Assembly: GCF_000835495.1 (NCBI RefSeq)
Contig: NW_015622541.1
Coordinates: forward strand, 6,758,001 to 6,822,000
Direction of reading: 5' to 3'
Length of the DNA: 64,000 bases
Origin: Cladophialophora immunda
Lineage: Eukaryota; Ascomycota; Eurotiomycetes; Chaetothyriales; Herpotrichiellaceae
Both the position numbers and the translations under genes were made by a program. Under the pieces are notes generated by a model that searched no databases, was not told the origin of the DNA, and was given only the letters and a program-made list of their open reading frames with translations. Position 1 is the stretch's first letter, and every line of letters begins with the position of its first letter. This document shows positions 23,466 to 34,225 of the stretch, piece after piece.

Positions 23466-23856
23466 CAGATGATTTGGAACTGGAGAGAACAAAGGCGATG
23501 GAGATGGGCTGGTGGCTGGTCGGAAACTCGTACCTCCGAATCCTCTTCCCAGGGCGACGGACTTGGGCGCGGCTGCGGCGCAGGGACTCCAGAGTCGCCG
23601 ATCTGGCACATGATCGAACCGCGTCTCAGCAACCACTGTCAATTGTTCGCTTTTCCCTCAGGTGACTACATTATATATTCCTCCTGTTCCTTCTTCGAGA
23701 TATGCTTGCGCGCAGTTCAAGCAATTAGACCGAGACAAGTCCACTTCATCCAACAGAAAATTCTGAAAGCCTCCGACTTTCGCCCCCTTCGCCAGTCGAT
23801 GGCGTGATCTCGCATCAGCTCGCCTACTGTGTACAGCCTTGCCGACATTGATCGAA
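23466..23856. promoter_or_regulatory. Bidirectional promoter, DUG2 / asparaginase-family gene
   Basis: A 391-bp spacer separates the two divergent start codons. An A/T-rich patch (about 23668-23680, ACATTATATATTCC) is the best TATA candidate. Both products act in amino-acid and peptide salvage, so shared control is plausible but not shown. Confidence 0.45.
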
Positions 23857-25365
23857 ATGACCTTCAAGCAGCCCTCAGCACTCGGCCCTTTCAAGCCGAC
23901 ACTCATCCTCCACGGGGGGGCAGGCTCCCTCTCCCGTGCAAATCTTCCTCCGGATCTCTATGCGCGTTACCGAGCCTCCCTAACCAAATACCTAACTGTC
24001 ACCCGTGAGCTTCTCAACTCGGGTACATCCGCCCTCGACGCTGCATGCCATGCAGTTACTTTGTTGGAAGATGACCCTTTATTCAATTGTGGCCGCGGGT
24101 CCGTCTTTACCGAGTCAGGAACCATCGAGATGGAAGCCAGCGTGATGGTGTCTTCCGTCGACCCCGCCGGACCCCCTGCCGGTGGAATCAAACGTGCTGC
24201 TGCTGTCAGTCTCATCAAGAACACGAGGCATCCGATCCTGCTTGCCAAGGAAGTGCTCTTGGAGCCAGATGAAGATGGCGGCCTGGGCGGCACGAGTACG
24301 ATGCATTGCCAGCTGAGCGGGAGAGCGCTCGAGGAATGGGGCTGGCGGAAGCGGGGGCTTGAGAAGAAGCCAGACCGATGGTTTTGGACCAAAAAGCGTT
24401 GGGAGGAGCACAGGAAAGGGCTTCACCACGACGATTCCTACTCATTCAACAACCTCGTTGCCTCGCTCGATCCATATACCGAGTCACCCTTCGAAGATGA
24501 CGACTCCGAGGTGGATGAGATCCCTAGTCAAGGCACAGTCGGCGCAGTGTGTCTAGATTCTTGGGGCAATCTCGCCGTGGCAACGTCGACCGGTGGACTC
24601 ACAAACAAGAAAGCCGGGAGAATCGGAGACACGCCTACGATTGGCGCCGGATTCTGGGCGGAAGCCTGGGAAGAAGATTCTCTTCACCTGCCCCAAGTTC
24701 GACAGAAGTCATCTTCACGCAGGGCTTCGGGACTCGGAAAATTGCCTGTCCTGGACCAAATCCTGTCACACGCAAATGACTCCTTGGGAGCTTGCCTCAA
24801 TCGCTCTGAAGCAACACAAACCTACGACCCACTAAACGAAGATCCCCCAACATATACTACAAGTATATCAACATACCAATCCTACCCACCCCCTCACGTG
24901 CGCCACCCCTATTCCTCTTCTGGTCAACCTATACGAAAACGCCGTCGCGCTGTAGCGATGAGCGGCACCGGCAACGGAGATTCCTTCCTGCGTCTCAACG
25001 CCGTGCGTACTGTCGCTGCACACTGTCGCCTTTCAGGTCCGCCCTCCGTATCACTGGCCGATGCAGTCAAACTGGTCACGGGCCCCGGGGGCGAGCTGCA
25101 ACGCTCAGCTGGTGACCGCTGGGGAAGGACAGGCGAAGGACAAGGCGGCATCATCGGAATTGAAGTCATCGATGAGCTGGACGAGGAAGAACCTCAACCA
25201 TGGACGGATGGCCTCAAGAAGCGAACCGAGTGGGAAGGGTCGAGGAAGAAGAGGGGCCGGGTGGTGTCCGACTTCAACTGTGGCGGTCTGTTTAGAGCGT
25301 ATTACGAACTTGACGAATCGGGCGTGGAGATGCCCAAAGTCATGGTCTTCCACGAGGAATATTGA
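23857..25365 (+). CDS. Isoaspartyl peptidase/L-asparaginase (Ntn hydrolase, asparaginase_2)
   Basis: Threonine-dependent N-terminal-nucleophile hydrolase that self-cleaves into alpha and beta chains and removes isoaspartyl residues or hydrolyses asparagine. Uninterrupted, 502 aa. Family marks are LILHGGAGS near the N-terminus, FNCGRGSVFTESGTIEMEAS, and the autocleavage site SQGTVGAVCLDSWGNLAVAT, in which the Thr of GTVG becomes the catalytic nucleophile; STGGLTNKKAGRIGDTPTIG follows. The protein is longer than the bacterial and plant enzymes (about 320 aa) because of a charged insert before the cleavage site and a Ser/Tyr/Pro-rich insert in the beta chain, both usual in filamentous fungi. Taspase-like substrate choice cannot be excluded. 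Start: the ATG at 23857, because the upstream in-frame codon is TTG. Confidence 0.92.
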   Translation: MTFKQPSALGPFKPTLILHGGAGSLSRANLPPDLYARYRASLTKYLTVTRELLNSGTSALDAACHAVTLLEDDPLFNCGRGSVFTESGTIEMEASVMVSSVDPAGPPAGGIKRAAAVSLIKNTRHPILLAKEVLLEPDEDGGLGGTSTMHCQLSGRALEEWGWRKRGLEKKPDRWFWTKKRWEEHRKGLHHDDSYSFNNLVASLDPYTESPFEDDDSEVDEIPSQGTVGAVCLDSWGNLAVATSTGGLTNKKAGRIGDTPTIGAGFWAEAWEEDSLHLPQVRQKSSSRRASGLGKLPVLDQILSHANDSLGACLNRSEATQTYDPLNEDPPTYTTSISTYQSYPPPHVRHPYSSSGQPIRKRRRAVAMSGTGNGDSFLRLNAVRTVAAHCRLSGPPSVSLADAVKLVTGPGGELQRSAGDRWGRTGEGQGGIIGIEVIDELDEEEPQPWTDGLKKRTEWEGSRKKRGRVVSDFNCGGLFRAYYELDESGVEMPKVMVFHEEY

Positions 25366-26164
25366 TGGGAATCTATCCCCAGGCGACCATTACACACAGT
25401 GGTCAGATACTTAGATTTAGAGTTCTAATATTAATCATGATCTAGAGCAAGATATAGATTGTGATGAAACGCTCAGCGCTGTGGTACGAATGTGATGGAT
25501 GGAACCGGGAATTTTCTTTTTCAATGCCTTGGCAGAGATAGATCAATCCCTCCGACATATCCTCTCTTTTGCCCATCTGGCAAGATCTAAGTGGGAGACC
25601 GTGTCCCAAGAGATGCCCGGTATCATCATAGTCTCCTATGGACCACCATGGAGCTCGGGCTGCTTTATTCTCTCCTTGATCTTGATCTCGTCTTCGTGTA
25701 TAGCCGCCAAGCGTCGGTTTGGAGAGCACATGATTTCCTTTATACAGTGTGGTCTTCTCGGCCCTGGCATCCTCTCTCAGCCGACATTTCCATCGTTTCT
25801 CCATCGCCGGAACCGTGCTGCCGTGGTGGCCACCAGTTTTGAGTAAAGCGTCGCTCTCCAGTCCGTACATGCAGTACCCTGCCGTACTCCGGCAGAGGTC
25901 TCATACTCGTGATGACCTGGTCGCAAGGCCTGCGCTGGTTTGACGAGGATGGTTAGATAGTTAGAGACTTGGTCCGGCGGAAGTTAGATCGCTCGTTAAC
26001 CTTGATGTCTGCCCATGGAAGGCGGAACGTCTTTGGGGGCCGGCGGAGCTAGGGACGACATTCCAAGTCGATATCATTGACAGCAGTTGTGTGAGTCAGG
26101 GACGCTGATTGGGCATGTCATGGCAACGATGTCCAAGGTGAGGCTATTGAGCATTGGCCTAACC
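25366..26164. other. Intergenic between convergent genes
   Basis: Separates the 3' end of the asparaginase-family gene (+) from that of the branched-chain E1-beta gene (-). A 142-codon minus-strand open frame (25442-25870) has no recognisable domain and is probably chance or 3' UTR sequence. Confidence 0.5.
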
Positions 26165-27396
26165 TCAGTATTCCAATGTTCTTTTAATAGCGTCATAGAT
26201 CCCTGTACTTCGGTTAGTCCCTGCATGTTGCTCGCCAGCGCTCACCAGGCGGTGGACTTACTCGTAATGTCTGGAATGTTAAATTTCTCGAAGATCAGCC
26301 CTGGATGCGTGCTCCAGCCCGTAACCCTAGCCACAGGAGCCTCCAGTCGGAGGAATGCCCCTTCTTGTATACTTGCGGCAACCTCGGCTCCTACACCGGC
26401 GTTGTACATACTCTCATGCACCACAACAGCGCGGCCTGTCTTGTTCACGCTCTCCATAATGGTAGCTCGATCCCAAGGATAAATGGCCCTCAGATCAATG
26501 AGTTCGATACTCAGACCTTTGACTTCCTTCTCCAAAGCTTCAATAGCAGCAGCGCAAAGGTATAACGGTTGGCCGTAAGAGATGACTGTGAGATCTTTGC
26601 CCTGCTTCAGGACCTCTGCTTTGTCTAGTGGCAGTGTGTATGGATCTCTGGGGACGAACTCCTCGGCGGCGCGGTATAGGACTTTTGGTTCCATGAAGAT
26701 GACTGGGTCGTGAGAGTGAAGAATGGACGCTGTGAGTAGTCCTTTTGCTTGGCTTGGTGATCGAGGCATGATGACCCTGAGGCCGGGCACATGTGTGAAA
26801 AGCGATTCTGGACTTTGAGAGTGGTAGAGAGCACCATGGCCGACGCTACCGCACGGCATTCGCACCACCAAGCCTCCACAGTTGCCGCCCGTCCCGCCTT
26901 CTCTGTATCGAAATTTGGCGGCTTCATTGACCAGCTGATCAAATGCTGGGAAGACGTAATCTGCAAATTGGATTTCGGCGACAGGTTTCATGCCCTCAGC
27001 CGCACAGCCAATGGCAAAACCAACAATCCCTTGCTCAGACAGCGGGGTGTTGAACACTCTACTGGTGCCAAACTCATCCGTCAAGCCTTTTGAACATCGA
27101 AAGACGCCACCAAAGGCGACATCTTCGCCAAAGAGGAGCACATTCTCATCACTCTTCAAAGCATGATGGAGAGAGGCATTTATGGCACCGTGCAGGTTAA
27201 CCCAGTCGACCGGTGCATCTTGAGCGAGCCCGTAGGCAGTTCTGGCACTGTTCTGTGACTGGTGGAGGACGGCTGTCTTTTTGAAGTCGATGGGTTTGTT
27301 CAAACGCGCTTCGGAGGACGCTTGACTGGCGTATCGAAGCTGAGTTGGTGGCTTCAACGCCCTGGAAACCGTGTTGAGCCTGCGACCGGCAAACAT
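26165..27396 (-). CDS. BCKDHB: Branched-chain 2-oxoacid dehydrogenase E1 beta subunit
   Basis: Mitochondrial beta subunit of the thiamine-diphosphate-dependent E1 of the branched-chain 2-oxoacid dehydrogenase complex, which decarboxylates the keto acids of Leu, Ile and Val. Exons 27396-26262 and 26202-26165 (minus) give 390 aa. The N-terminus MFAGRRLNTVSRALK is a basic, Arg-rich mitochondrial presequence. The transketolase pyrimidine-binding domain follows (NVLLFGEDVAFGGVFRCS, FNTPLSEQGIVGFAIGCA, IQFADYVFPAFDQ), then the C-terminal transketolase domain (IDLRAIYPWDRATIMESVNK). The last 12 codons lie on a separate exon, whose end IYDAIKRTLEY matches the family C-terminus and confirms the splice. 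It is divergent from the CNNM-like gene, 699 bp away. Confidence 0.96.
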
Positions 27397-28095
27397 ACTG
27401 AAGAAATGACAACTTTACCCAATCTATGTCACAGAAAGAGAAGCAGAGGGAGCAGATATTTTGAAGGGGGCTTCTTGTTAGATGGCCACATTGATCCTGA
27501 AGCCGAGAATAAGCGCACCTTCGCTGCGCTCATAACCGTCGAGGCCGTCTCTCCGGAAATCGGAAAGCTGAGGCTGTGCACGTGGGGTCCCTCGCACAAG
27601 TTGCCTTATTAACCAGCTGGCGAGAGGTGCCTTGCGCCATCCGCCATGACGCGGAGTTCACACTGCGGGACGTAGATGCACTGGTTGCTTCATGTATCAA
27701 GCTTTAGAGAACACCAAATAAGCATCGCAGGCTGGGAAGGGGACCGCAGAGGAGGTACTAGTGACCACAAGTAATACTTACGAAATCAGATTCGCAGCCG
27801 CACCACGCTGTTCTATCCTCCTCCACGAAGTACGCCTTCCGCCAATCATTTCGCCATTCGGCCCACGCGTGTCTACAAGCCCTCAGCTTCACCTCTGTGC
27901 TTCTCGCTACTGACCTATATCTGTATTGCTCAAAGAGACTCCACGACATACTCACCTTAGAATCTATCAGACACACGTCACCACTCACGAAGCTGCGAAT
28001 CGAACGATTCCAAACCGAAGCATTCCCAAGTCGAGATCGAGAAGCTCTATCCACCTACAAAGATGTCGGAATTAGCATACCACGCCTGATCAACC
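27397..28095. promoter_or_regulatory. Intergenic, divergent promoters of E1-beta and CNNM-like genes
   Basis: 699 bp between two divergent starts and no gene seen. Short open frames on the minus strand (27758-28054) have no family match. Confidence 0.45.
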
Positions 28096-30427
28096 ATGCA
28101 ACCACAAAGACCAAACCCCTCCTTGCATGTGCGGCCCATTGTCTTGGGGTTCGCCAAAATCCTATTTCTCTCTCTTGGGCAAATACCCTACGTTCAAGCC
28201 GCGCCGCTCTATGCTGCAAAGCTACTCTCCACCGCCGACGAACCAGAAGGGAAAGATCCGGATGACCCAGGGCTATGGATATACTTGACTGTTGCAGCAG
28301 TGCTTGTTCTGTTGGGAGGGGCATTTGCTGGGCTGACAATTGCGTTGATGGGCCAGGTGAGTGGAAGAGAGTCAAGATATGATACCCAGGCACTAATACT
28401 GGTTCAAAGGATGAGATATATCTGCAAGTCATCAAGGACTCTGGTGAAGGGAAAGAGAGGGCACATGCTGCCAAGGTGCTTAAGTTGCTCCGGAAAGGAA
28501 AGCACTGGGTCCTGGTTACATTGTTGTTGAGCAATGTTATCACCAACGAAACTCTCCCCATCGTGCTCGATCGGTCGCTGGGCGGCGGATGGCCTGCCGT
28601 CCTGGGATCGACTGTCTTGATCGGTGTGTTCCCTCTCCTCAATGTGGAAACCTACCCTAGCTAACGCTCTTTGCAGTCATATTTGGTGAAATAGCTCCTC
28701 AGTCCGTCTGTGTCCGCTATGGCCTCCCCATCGGCTCCTGGATGGCGCCATTCGTCCTGATCCTCATGTACATTCTGGCACCTGTGGCATGGCCAACCGC
28801 TAAACTACTTGACTATCTCCTTGGAGAAGATCATGGAACAACCTACAAGAAAGCGGGGCTGAAAACACTAGTCTCCCTTCACAGGAATCTTGGAGAAGCC
28901 GGTCAACAGCTTAATGCTGACGAAGTCACAATAATCAGTGCTGTTCTTGACCTCAAGGACAAGCCTGTTGGCAGCATCATGACTCCGATGGACGATGTCT
29001 TCACCTTATCCCTTGACGACGTGCTAGACGAATCTACCATGGACGACATTCTGTCACAGGGCTATTCAAGAATACCTATCCACCACCCTGATAACGATTC
29101 CAACTTCGTAGGCATGTTGCTGGTCAAAATGCTCATCACATACGATCCAGAGGACGCAAAGCCTGTCCGGGACTTTGCTTTGGCCACTCTACCAGAGACT
29201 CGGCCTGACACTAGCTGTCTGGACATTGTAAACTTCTTTCAAGAAGGCAAGTCCCACATGGTTCTTGTATCAGAGTATCCTGGAGAAGATCACGGCGCTC
29301 TGGGCGTTGTAACTCTGGAGGATGTTATCGAGGAGCTGATTGGCGAAGAAATCGTGGATGAGTCCGATGTTTTTGTCGATGTACACAAGGCGATTCGACG
29401 AGCCATGCCTGCACCAACCAGGCGTATCCCAAAGACGTATTTCCTTCCCGACGAACCTTCGACAATCAATGGCGCTCCAGCTGACTTGGTCAACATTGAC
29501 GAAAGCGAAATACTCTCGCCCGAGGACTTACAGAGGGCTAAAACCGCAGATAATCCAACCCAGAAACCAAAGGGCCCGGCTGGCGCTAGAAGACGCTCGA
29601 GTGCAGGAAACAGTGTGGGTGGAGACGGAAAGGCTGGCCGAAGAGCCGCAAGCACAGATGAACTCAAGGAGCATCTCAAGCACCTTGGACCCTCCAACCT
29701 GGCGAGTAGGCCAAGGTCTACGCGTTACAATACGGTGAAAATCAAGCCTGGCAACAGCACTGCGGCCAAGGAGGATGAAACCCGAGCGACCCCAGTGCGG
29801 CAGATCTCCGAGAACGTTTCTGAATATCAAGGTGGCATTGGGGAAGGCCTGCTCAGCTCGGGCGGTAAATCCGCCTCTGGTGGCGTCCAAGCCTTGAAGC
29901 AGGGATATGGCTCTCTTTCTGGTTCGCCCAATGAAAGAAGGCCGAACAGTGCAGTTAAGGGATTGCAGACAGACTCAGCACATGAACAAGATTCCAAATA
30001 CGACGGCACCGGAGCCAAAGATATACAACAATCCCGACCGCCTGCTAGAACACTCGAAAGCCAGAGCACCATTGGTAGTTTGCCCGAGTCACGAACTCCG
30101 TCGAGAAGTCCCTATTATCACTCCAAGGGCCCAGCCCGAAGTGGTAGTATCACAGAAAACATTGTCGACACTAACGGTTTCCGAAAGGTTGTGCTTGAGA
30201 TGACTTCAAGCAGCGAGTCGAACGAGGAAGAAGAGAATTCGGGGGCTAACAAGGGACATCACACACACGATGAACGCAAAAACCTATCAGGGATGAAACT
30301 ACGAGGCGGCAGCCATGAACACCTCCCCGAACCCCATGATGATGACTCCAAGAAGAAAAAGCGCCGGCGAAGAAAGCACGGCCACGGACACGGAAAAGGG
30401 GAACGTGAACCACTGTTGCGCGACTAG
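28096..30427 (+). CDS. CNNM/Mam3-like membrane protein (DUF21 + CBS pair)
   Basis: Homologue of yeast Mam3 and animal CNNM proteins, which act in divalent-metal (Mg, Mn) homeostasis at the vacuolar or plasma membrane. Exons 28096-28356, 28410-28623 and 28677-30427 join in phase to 741 aa. A hydrophobic N-terminus is followed by the DUF21 transmembrane domain ([59 protein letters not shown]). The cytosolic CBS pair comes next ([49 protein letters not shown]). The last 300 residues are a Ser-rich disordered tail ending in a Lys/Arg cluster and EREPLLRD, where EPLL could act as an acidic dileucine sorting signal. Domain order and length agree with filamentous-fungal Mam3 homologues. Confidence 0.94.
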
Positions 30428-31057
30428 TAGAGCTGGTGGCCACTCTGGAAAAGCAAAACAACATGGTGATATTGTTCTATTGCACGGCCTGTGATGCGCA
30501 GTTCGTGATCATGCGTCCTCGGAAGGGGTTTGACATTAAAACAATGGGCACATTGAGAGAAGAGGTCTGGCAGAAAACAGTCCAAGGCATTGAATTCACT
30601 TGATGCATGAATAACAAACAAAGACTTCATTCATTACACCGTCTATTCACTGCCTCACTCACACAGTCAACACCTTGGCGTGGTCCACGTTGTCGAAAAT
30701 TATTCTGTTTATATTTCTGCCTTCCATCTCTTCAACAAAGACACCATCTTTCTCTCCTCCGTGAACGTTTGCCCTCTGTTGTCTCGCTGGTCCGAATCAA
30801 CACCACCAAAGCCACCACAACTTGACCACGCCGACCACCAAGACCTCATTTTAACCCAAGACACCCTCTTCTCCCTGGGGCACACTGCCCATATCACAAG
30901 TTCACCGCCCTCGGTCCAGTCACGACCACAGAGCCACCACCACCACCTCCCTCCTCTCTTCCTTTGGCGCAGTGAGAAGCGCAGACGACAGCAAGACCCT
31001 CCCAAGCTTGCTCAAGTCACCCTTCACAACCACATACCCAAACTCTACCACTTCGAC
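30428..31057. other. Intergenic and 5' leader of the coiled-coil gene
   Basis: The frame of the downstream gene stays open back to 30680 but begins with GTG and codes a His/Pro-rich peptide of no known type, so it is taken as 5' leader. It is C-rich and purine-poor from about 30800 on, typical of fungal leaders. Confidence 0.45.
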
Positions 31058-34000
31058 ATGGCGGCCGAGACCACGACAACCTTTCCCTCCCTCCAGGAGT
31101 ACATCAGCCTCGTTATGGCTGAAGAGATGCCCTGGGAAGATGTCACGCTGGTCGTGACCAAAATGTGCATCTTCTTCATCATATACCACCTCGCCCGCCA
31201 CCAAGTCCTCTCTGCCATGTATGAGGCAGTACAGAATCCCGAAGTCGGCCTCCCACAACTCCACGACTCGGTCTCAAAATACCTCACCCATATCCTAAAG
31301 ACTCTTCACGTCGGCGCCTTGTTGCTGCTCATGGCACTGGTGCTAGGAATACCCGGGACAGCGATCGTCTGTTACCTCTTGATCATCTTCTTCTTCCTCC
31401 AAGAATGGCGTGGCGCAGCCACGAAAACTTTCAACTTCATCACCGCCACTTTGTCAAGTCTCTTTCAAAAATACAAGGACTCTGTCGACCTGGTCGCTCT
31501 CCTCTTTGGAACGATCTTGTTCATTTATAGACTCTGCTCCAGCACTTGGCAAGCCCTTTACTCTCTCAAACATCTCTGCGCCCACATCATCAACAGCCCA
31601 CATTGGAGTACGCTCAAGAGCGCCTTGGACTCAGTCACTTGTCCCGCCTTGAAGTATCTTCAAAAGCGCACACAATTCGTCGCCGCCCTCGCCAATTCAA
31701 CCTCGGAGCTTTTGTTCCGACTACGGGGCGGCCGTGAAGCCCTCAGAGCGGCGTTGGAGAGGAACGCCCAACTCTGTGAGGAGAATGCGCGGCTCGCAGC
31801 AGAGATTGCGGCCCTTCGGCTCCAGGCGACGCCCAAGGACAAGCAGGGGATCTGGATACATGAGCGGCCGTCCTTTCCAGGACAGTCGCATAGTTTCCAG
31901 GTCGAGCTTCTCAGTAAGCTCCGTCGGGACTGTCGGGTGGCGCAGAAGGAGAGTGAGCGATGGCGGATGGCCTGGGAGGAGTGCCAAGGCCGCATTGCTG
32001 AGCTCGAGGCCTGCGACGCAGACGCAGATGCGTGCGTCCTGGCTGCCACTTCCCAGAGAGATGGGCGCATCCGAGCCTTAGAGGCCGAGAAGACTGCCGT
32101 CGCCGCTTCGGCGGCTTCGAAAGTCAATGCCATGGCGTCGGCGCTTGAAGCTGAGAAGGCCGAGTCCCACAAACTCAGGTCTTCTCTTGAAGCTCAAGTG
32201 GCCAAGTCTGGCGATCTCGAGTCTCGCCTTGGATCTGAGAGGGTGGTCTCTCAGAGACTCGGTGAGGAGGCTGCTGTGCTTCGGCGTGGGAGGGACGCCG
32301 ACTCAGCACTCCTCGAAAAGGTGAGGATGGAGGCGGCCCAGGCCGAACGAGCAGCTGCGGACCGGGTCCGCGGACAGAAGGATGCTGAGATCAGCGTCCT
32401 GAAGGCACAGCTTGCGGAGGCTCAGGCCAACGCCGCGGTGGTCGTGGTGGACACCGCAGAGATGGGGGTTCAGACCGATCTTGCTGCGGAGGCATCTCCG
32501 GTGGTAACGCCGGTAGATGTCAATGATGCAGGCACTCAGACCGAGTGTATCGGTCCGGACACCCAATCTCAGCACGCCGCGTCTGAGGACTTGGAGTCCG
32601 AGCTGCTCGCGAGCAAGAAGGCGCTCGAGGAGAAAGGCAAGGAGCTGGCGGCGTACCAGCAAGCCTGGAAGAAGACCTCGGACGACCTCATCAGCTGCAA
32701 CACGGACCTACAGAAGGCCGTGAAGGAGACAACTGAGCTGCGTTCCCGGAACATGAAAGGCGGCCAAGAATTGCAACAGAGCAAGCGAGATGTGGAGCAG
32801 CTCAGACAGCTGCTGGCCCACCGCGAGCAGGAGGCTGCAAACCTCCTGCATCAGCTCACACACTGCAAAGAGAGCGCCGAGAAGCAGCAGCCAGTTGCGG
32901 AGGAGGTGAAATACTGGAGAGGCCGAACGGAAACACTTTCGACTGAGATGGCGAACCTGCGTGCCGAGAACCTGAAAGCCAAGGGACAACTGGACGAAGT
33001 CCAGGAGAGATTCCGGACTGGCGAAAAGCAATACTATGCACTCCAGCGCGATATGAGGCAGCAACTGGACACGAAAGAGAAATCCTACAAGGAACTCGAG
33101 AAACAATTGAAGGCAGAGCTCGAAATGCGTGCCAGAGATGTTCAGGTCCAGGCTCTCATGCAAAACAGCCAAGTCGAAAGCTTGCAGAAGCAGGTCATGT
33201 CCAAGGATTTCGAGATTCGCGATCTAAGACAACAAATCGACCAGCACAAGATGGATTCCGAAGTCGCAGTCACCACTCCAAGATCAGACCGCATAGGCGC
33301 TTCCCCCTTTCCCACACCGATCAAGACCCCTATCTCTAAACTACTCGAGAACAAAGTCCGCGAACATGCAGAGGACATGAAGAAGCATGCGATCGAGAAG
33401 CAGCAACTTGAAAGCAGAATCGCAGCACAAGCGCAGGATCTCCAGAAACTGTGGGATACCAAAGATCAACTCGAGCAAGACAAACTGAGATTGGAGGCCG
33501 AGAATAAGAATCTTCAGGACCAAATTTCCGACGAAGCCATGGACGTTGCTTTTGCCAAAGAATTCCTCGAAGAAGACAAAGAAGACATTAAACAAGCCCA
33601 AGAAGAGGCTCAAAGTTGGAAGACGCAGTTTAACGAGGCGCAGGTGTCGGTGAAGAACATGCAACTCGACTTGCAGTTCAAGGAAGGTCAAGTGGACGCA
33701 GCACGCATGCAAGCAGATCTGTACAAGAAACAAGCGCAGAATCTCGAAGTCCAACAAGCACCGAACAGCCAGCAGGGTAATCCACCGACCCTACGACTGA
33801 GACCTCATAAACGCAGCGCCAGCCTAGACAGTCAGGATGAAAAGCCGGGTCAGGACATAAAGAAGATTTTGACCAAACGTCAATTCAAAGGATTGCTGCC
33901 GTCATCTCGACTTCACCAAGGACACATGGTTCAATCTCAACAGGCGCAGGCACCTCGGCCACCACAAGCGCAGGTATTCCAACATCTCCAAGCGCAGGCA

Positions 34001-34225
34001 AGTCAGCCATCACAAGCGCAGATATTCCCTCCTCTCCTCCAAGTGCAGGTCAGCCAACCTACACAAGCGCAAGTACCTCAACCTCCACAAATGCAAGCAA
34101 ATCAACTTGCACAAGCGCAGACATTTCAACCTGCACACGGACAAGCAACTCAGGCCGCAACATCGGAGACTGAGCAAGCCGACGAAAACATGGACGAGTC
34201 ATCCATTATCTCGGAGGAAGAATAA
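31058..34225 (+). CDS. Membrane-anchored coiled-coil protein of unknown function
   Basis: Uninterrupted, 1055 aa from the ATG at 31058; no recognised enzyme domain. Residues about 30-190 contain three to four hydrophobic segments (VTKMCIFFIIYHLARH; VGALLLLMALVLGIPGTAIV running into CYLLIIFFFL; LVALLFGTILFIYRL), suggesting insertion in an internal membrane. From about 220 to 900 the chain is an almost continuous coiled coil rich in Glu, Lys, Gln and Ala. It is broken at about 470-495 by two TQT-type motifs (MGVQTDL near residue 470, AGTQTEC near 492) that resemble LC8 dynein-light-chain binding sites, and near 760 by a Pro/Thr linker (FPTPIKTPISKLL). Residues about 955-1040 are a Gln/Pro repeat region with QAQ every 8-12 residues. 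A tether or scaffold role is an inference. The 3' flank carries an unusual repeat array. Confidence 0.8.
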   Translation: MAAETTTTFPSLQEYISLVMAEEMPWEDVTLVVTKMCIFFIIYHLARHQVLSAMYEAVQNPEVGLPQLHDSVSKYLTHILKTLHVGALLLLMALVLGIPGTAIVCYLLIIFFFLQEWRGAATKTFNFITATLSSLFQKYKDSVDLVALLFGTILFIYRLCSSTWQALYSLKHLCAHIINSPHWSTLKSALDSVTCPALKYLQKRTQFVAALANSTSELLFRLRGGREALRAALERNAQLCEENARLAAEIAALRLQATPKDKQGIWIHERPSFPGQSHSFQVELLSKLRRDCRVAQKESERWRMAWEECQGRIAELEACDADADACVLAATSQRDGRIRALEAEKTAVAASAASKVNAMASALEAEKAESHKLRSSLEAQVAKSGDLESRLGSERVVSQRLGEEAAVLRRGRDADSALLEKVRMEAAQAERAAADRVRGQKDAEISVLKAQLAEAQANAAVVVVDTAEMGVQTDLAAEASPVVTPVDVNDAGTQTECIGPDTQSQHAASEDLESELLASKKALEEKGKELAAYQQAWKKTSDDLISCNTDLQKAVKETTELRSRNMKGGQELQQSKRDVEQLRQLLAHREQEAANLLHQLTHCKESAEKQQPVAEEVKYWRGRTETLSTEMANLRAENLKAKGQLDEVQERFRTGEKQYYALQRDMRQQLDTKEKSYKELEKQLKAELEMRARDVQVQALMQNSQVESLQKQVMSKDFEIRDLRQQIDQHKMDSEVAVTTPRSDRIGASPFPTPIKTPISKLLENKVREHAEDMKKHAIEKQQLESRIAAQAQDLQKLWDTKDQLEQDKLRLEAENKNLQDQISDEAMDVAFAKEFLEEDKEDIKQAQEEAQSWKTQFNEAQVSVKNMQLDLQFKEGQVDAARMQADLYKKQAQNLEVQQAPNSQQGNPPTLRLRPHKRSASLDSQDEKPGQDIKKILTKRQFKGLLPSSRLHQGHMVQSQQAQAPRPPQAQVFQHLQAQASQPSQAQIFPPLLQVQVSQPTQAQVPQPPQMQANQLAQAQTFQPAHGQATQAATSETEQADENMDESSIISEEE

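Noticed and set aside
22344..23642. Separate WD40 gene and separate M20 peptidase gene
   Set aside because: Two introns with good sites and matching phases join them, and the WD40-M20 fusion is the known architecture of Dug2.
25442..25870. 142-codon minus-strand frame between convergent genes
   Set aside because: No family resemblance; lies where 3' UTRs are expected.
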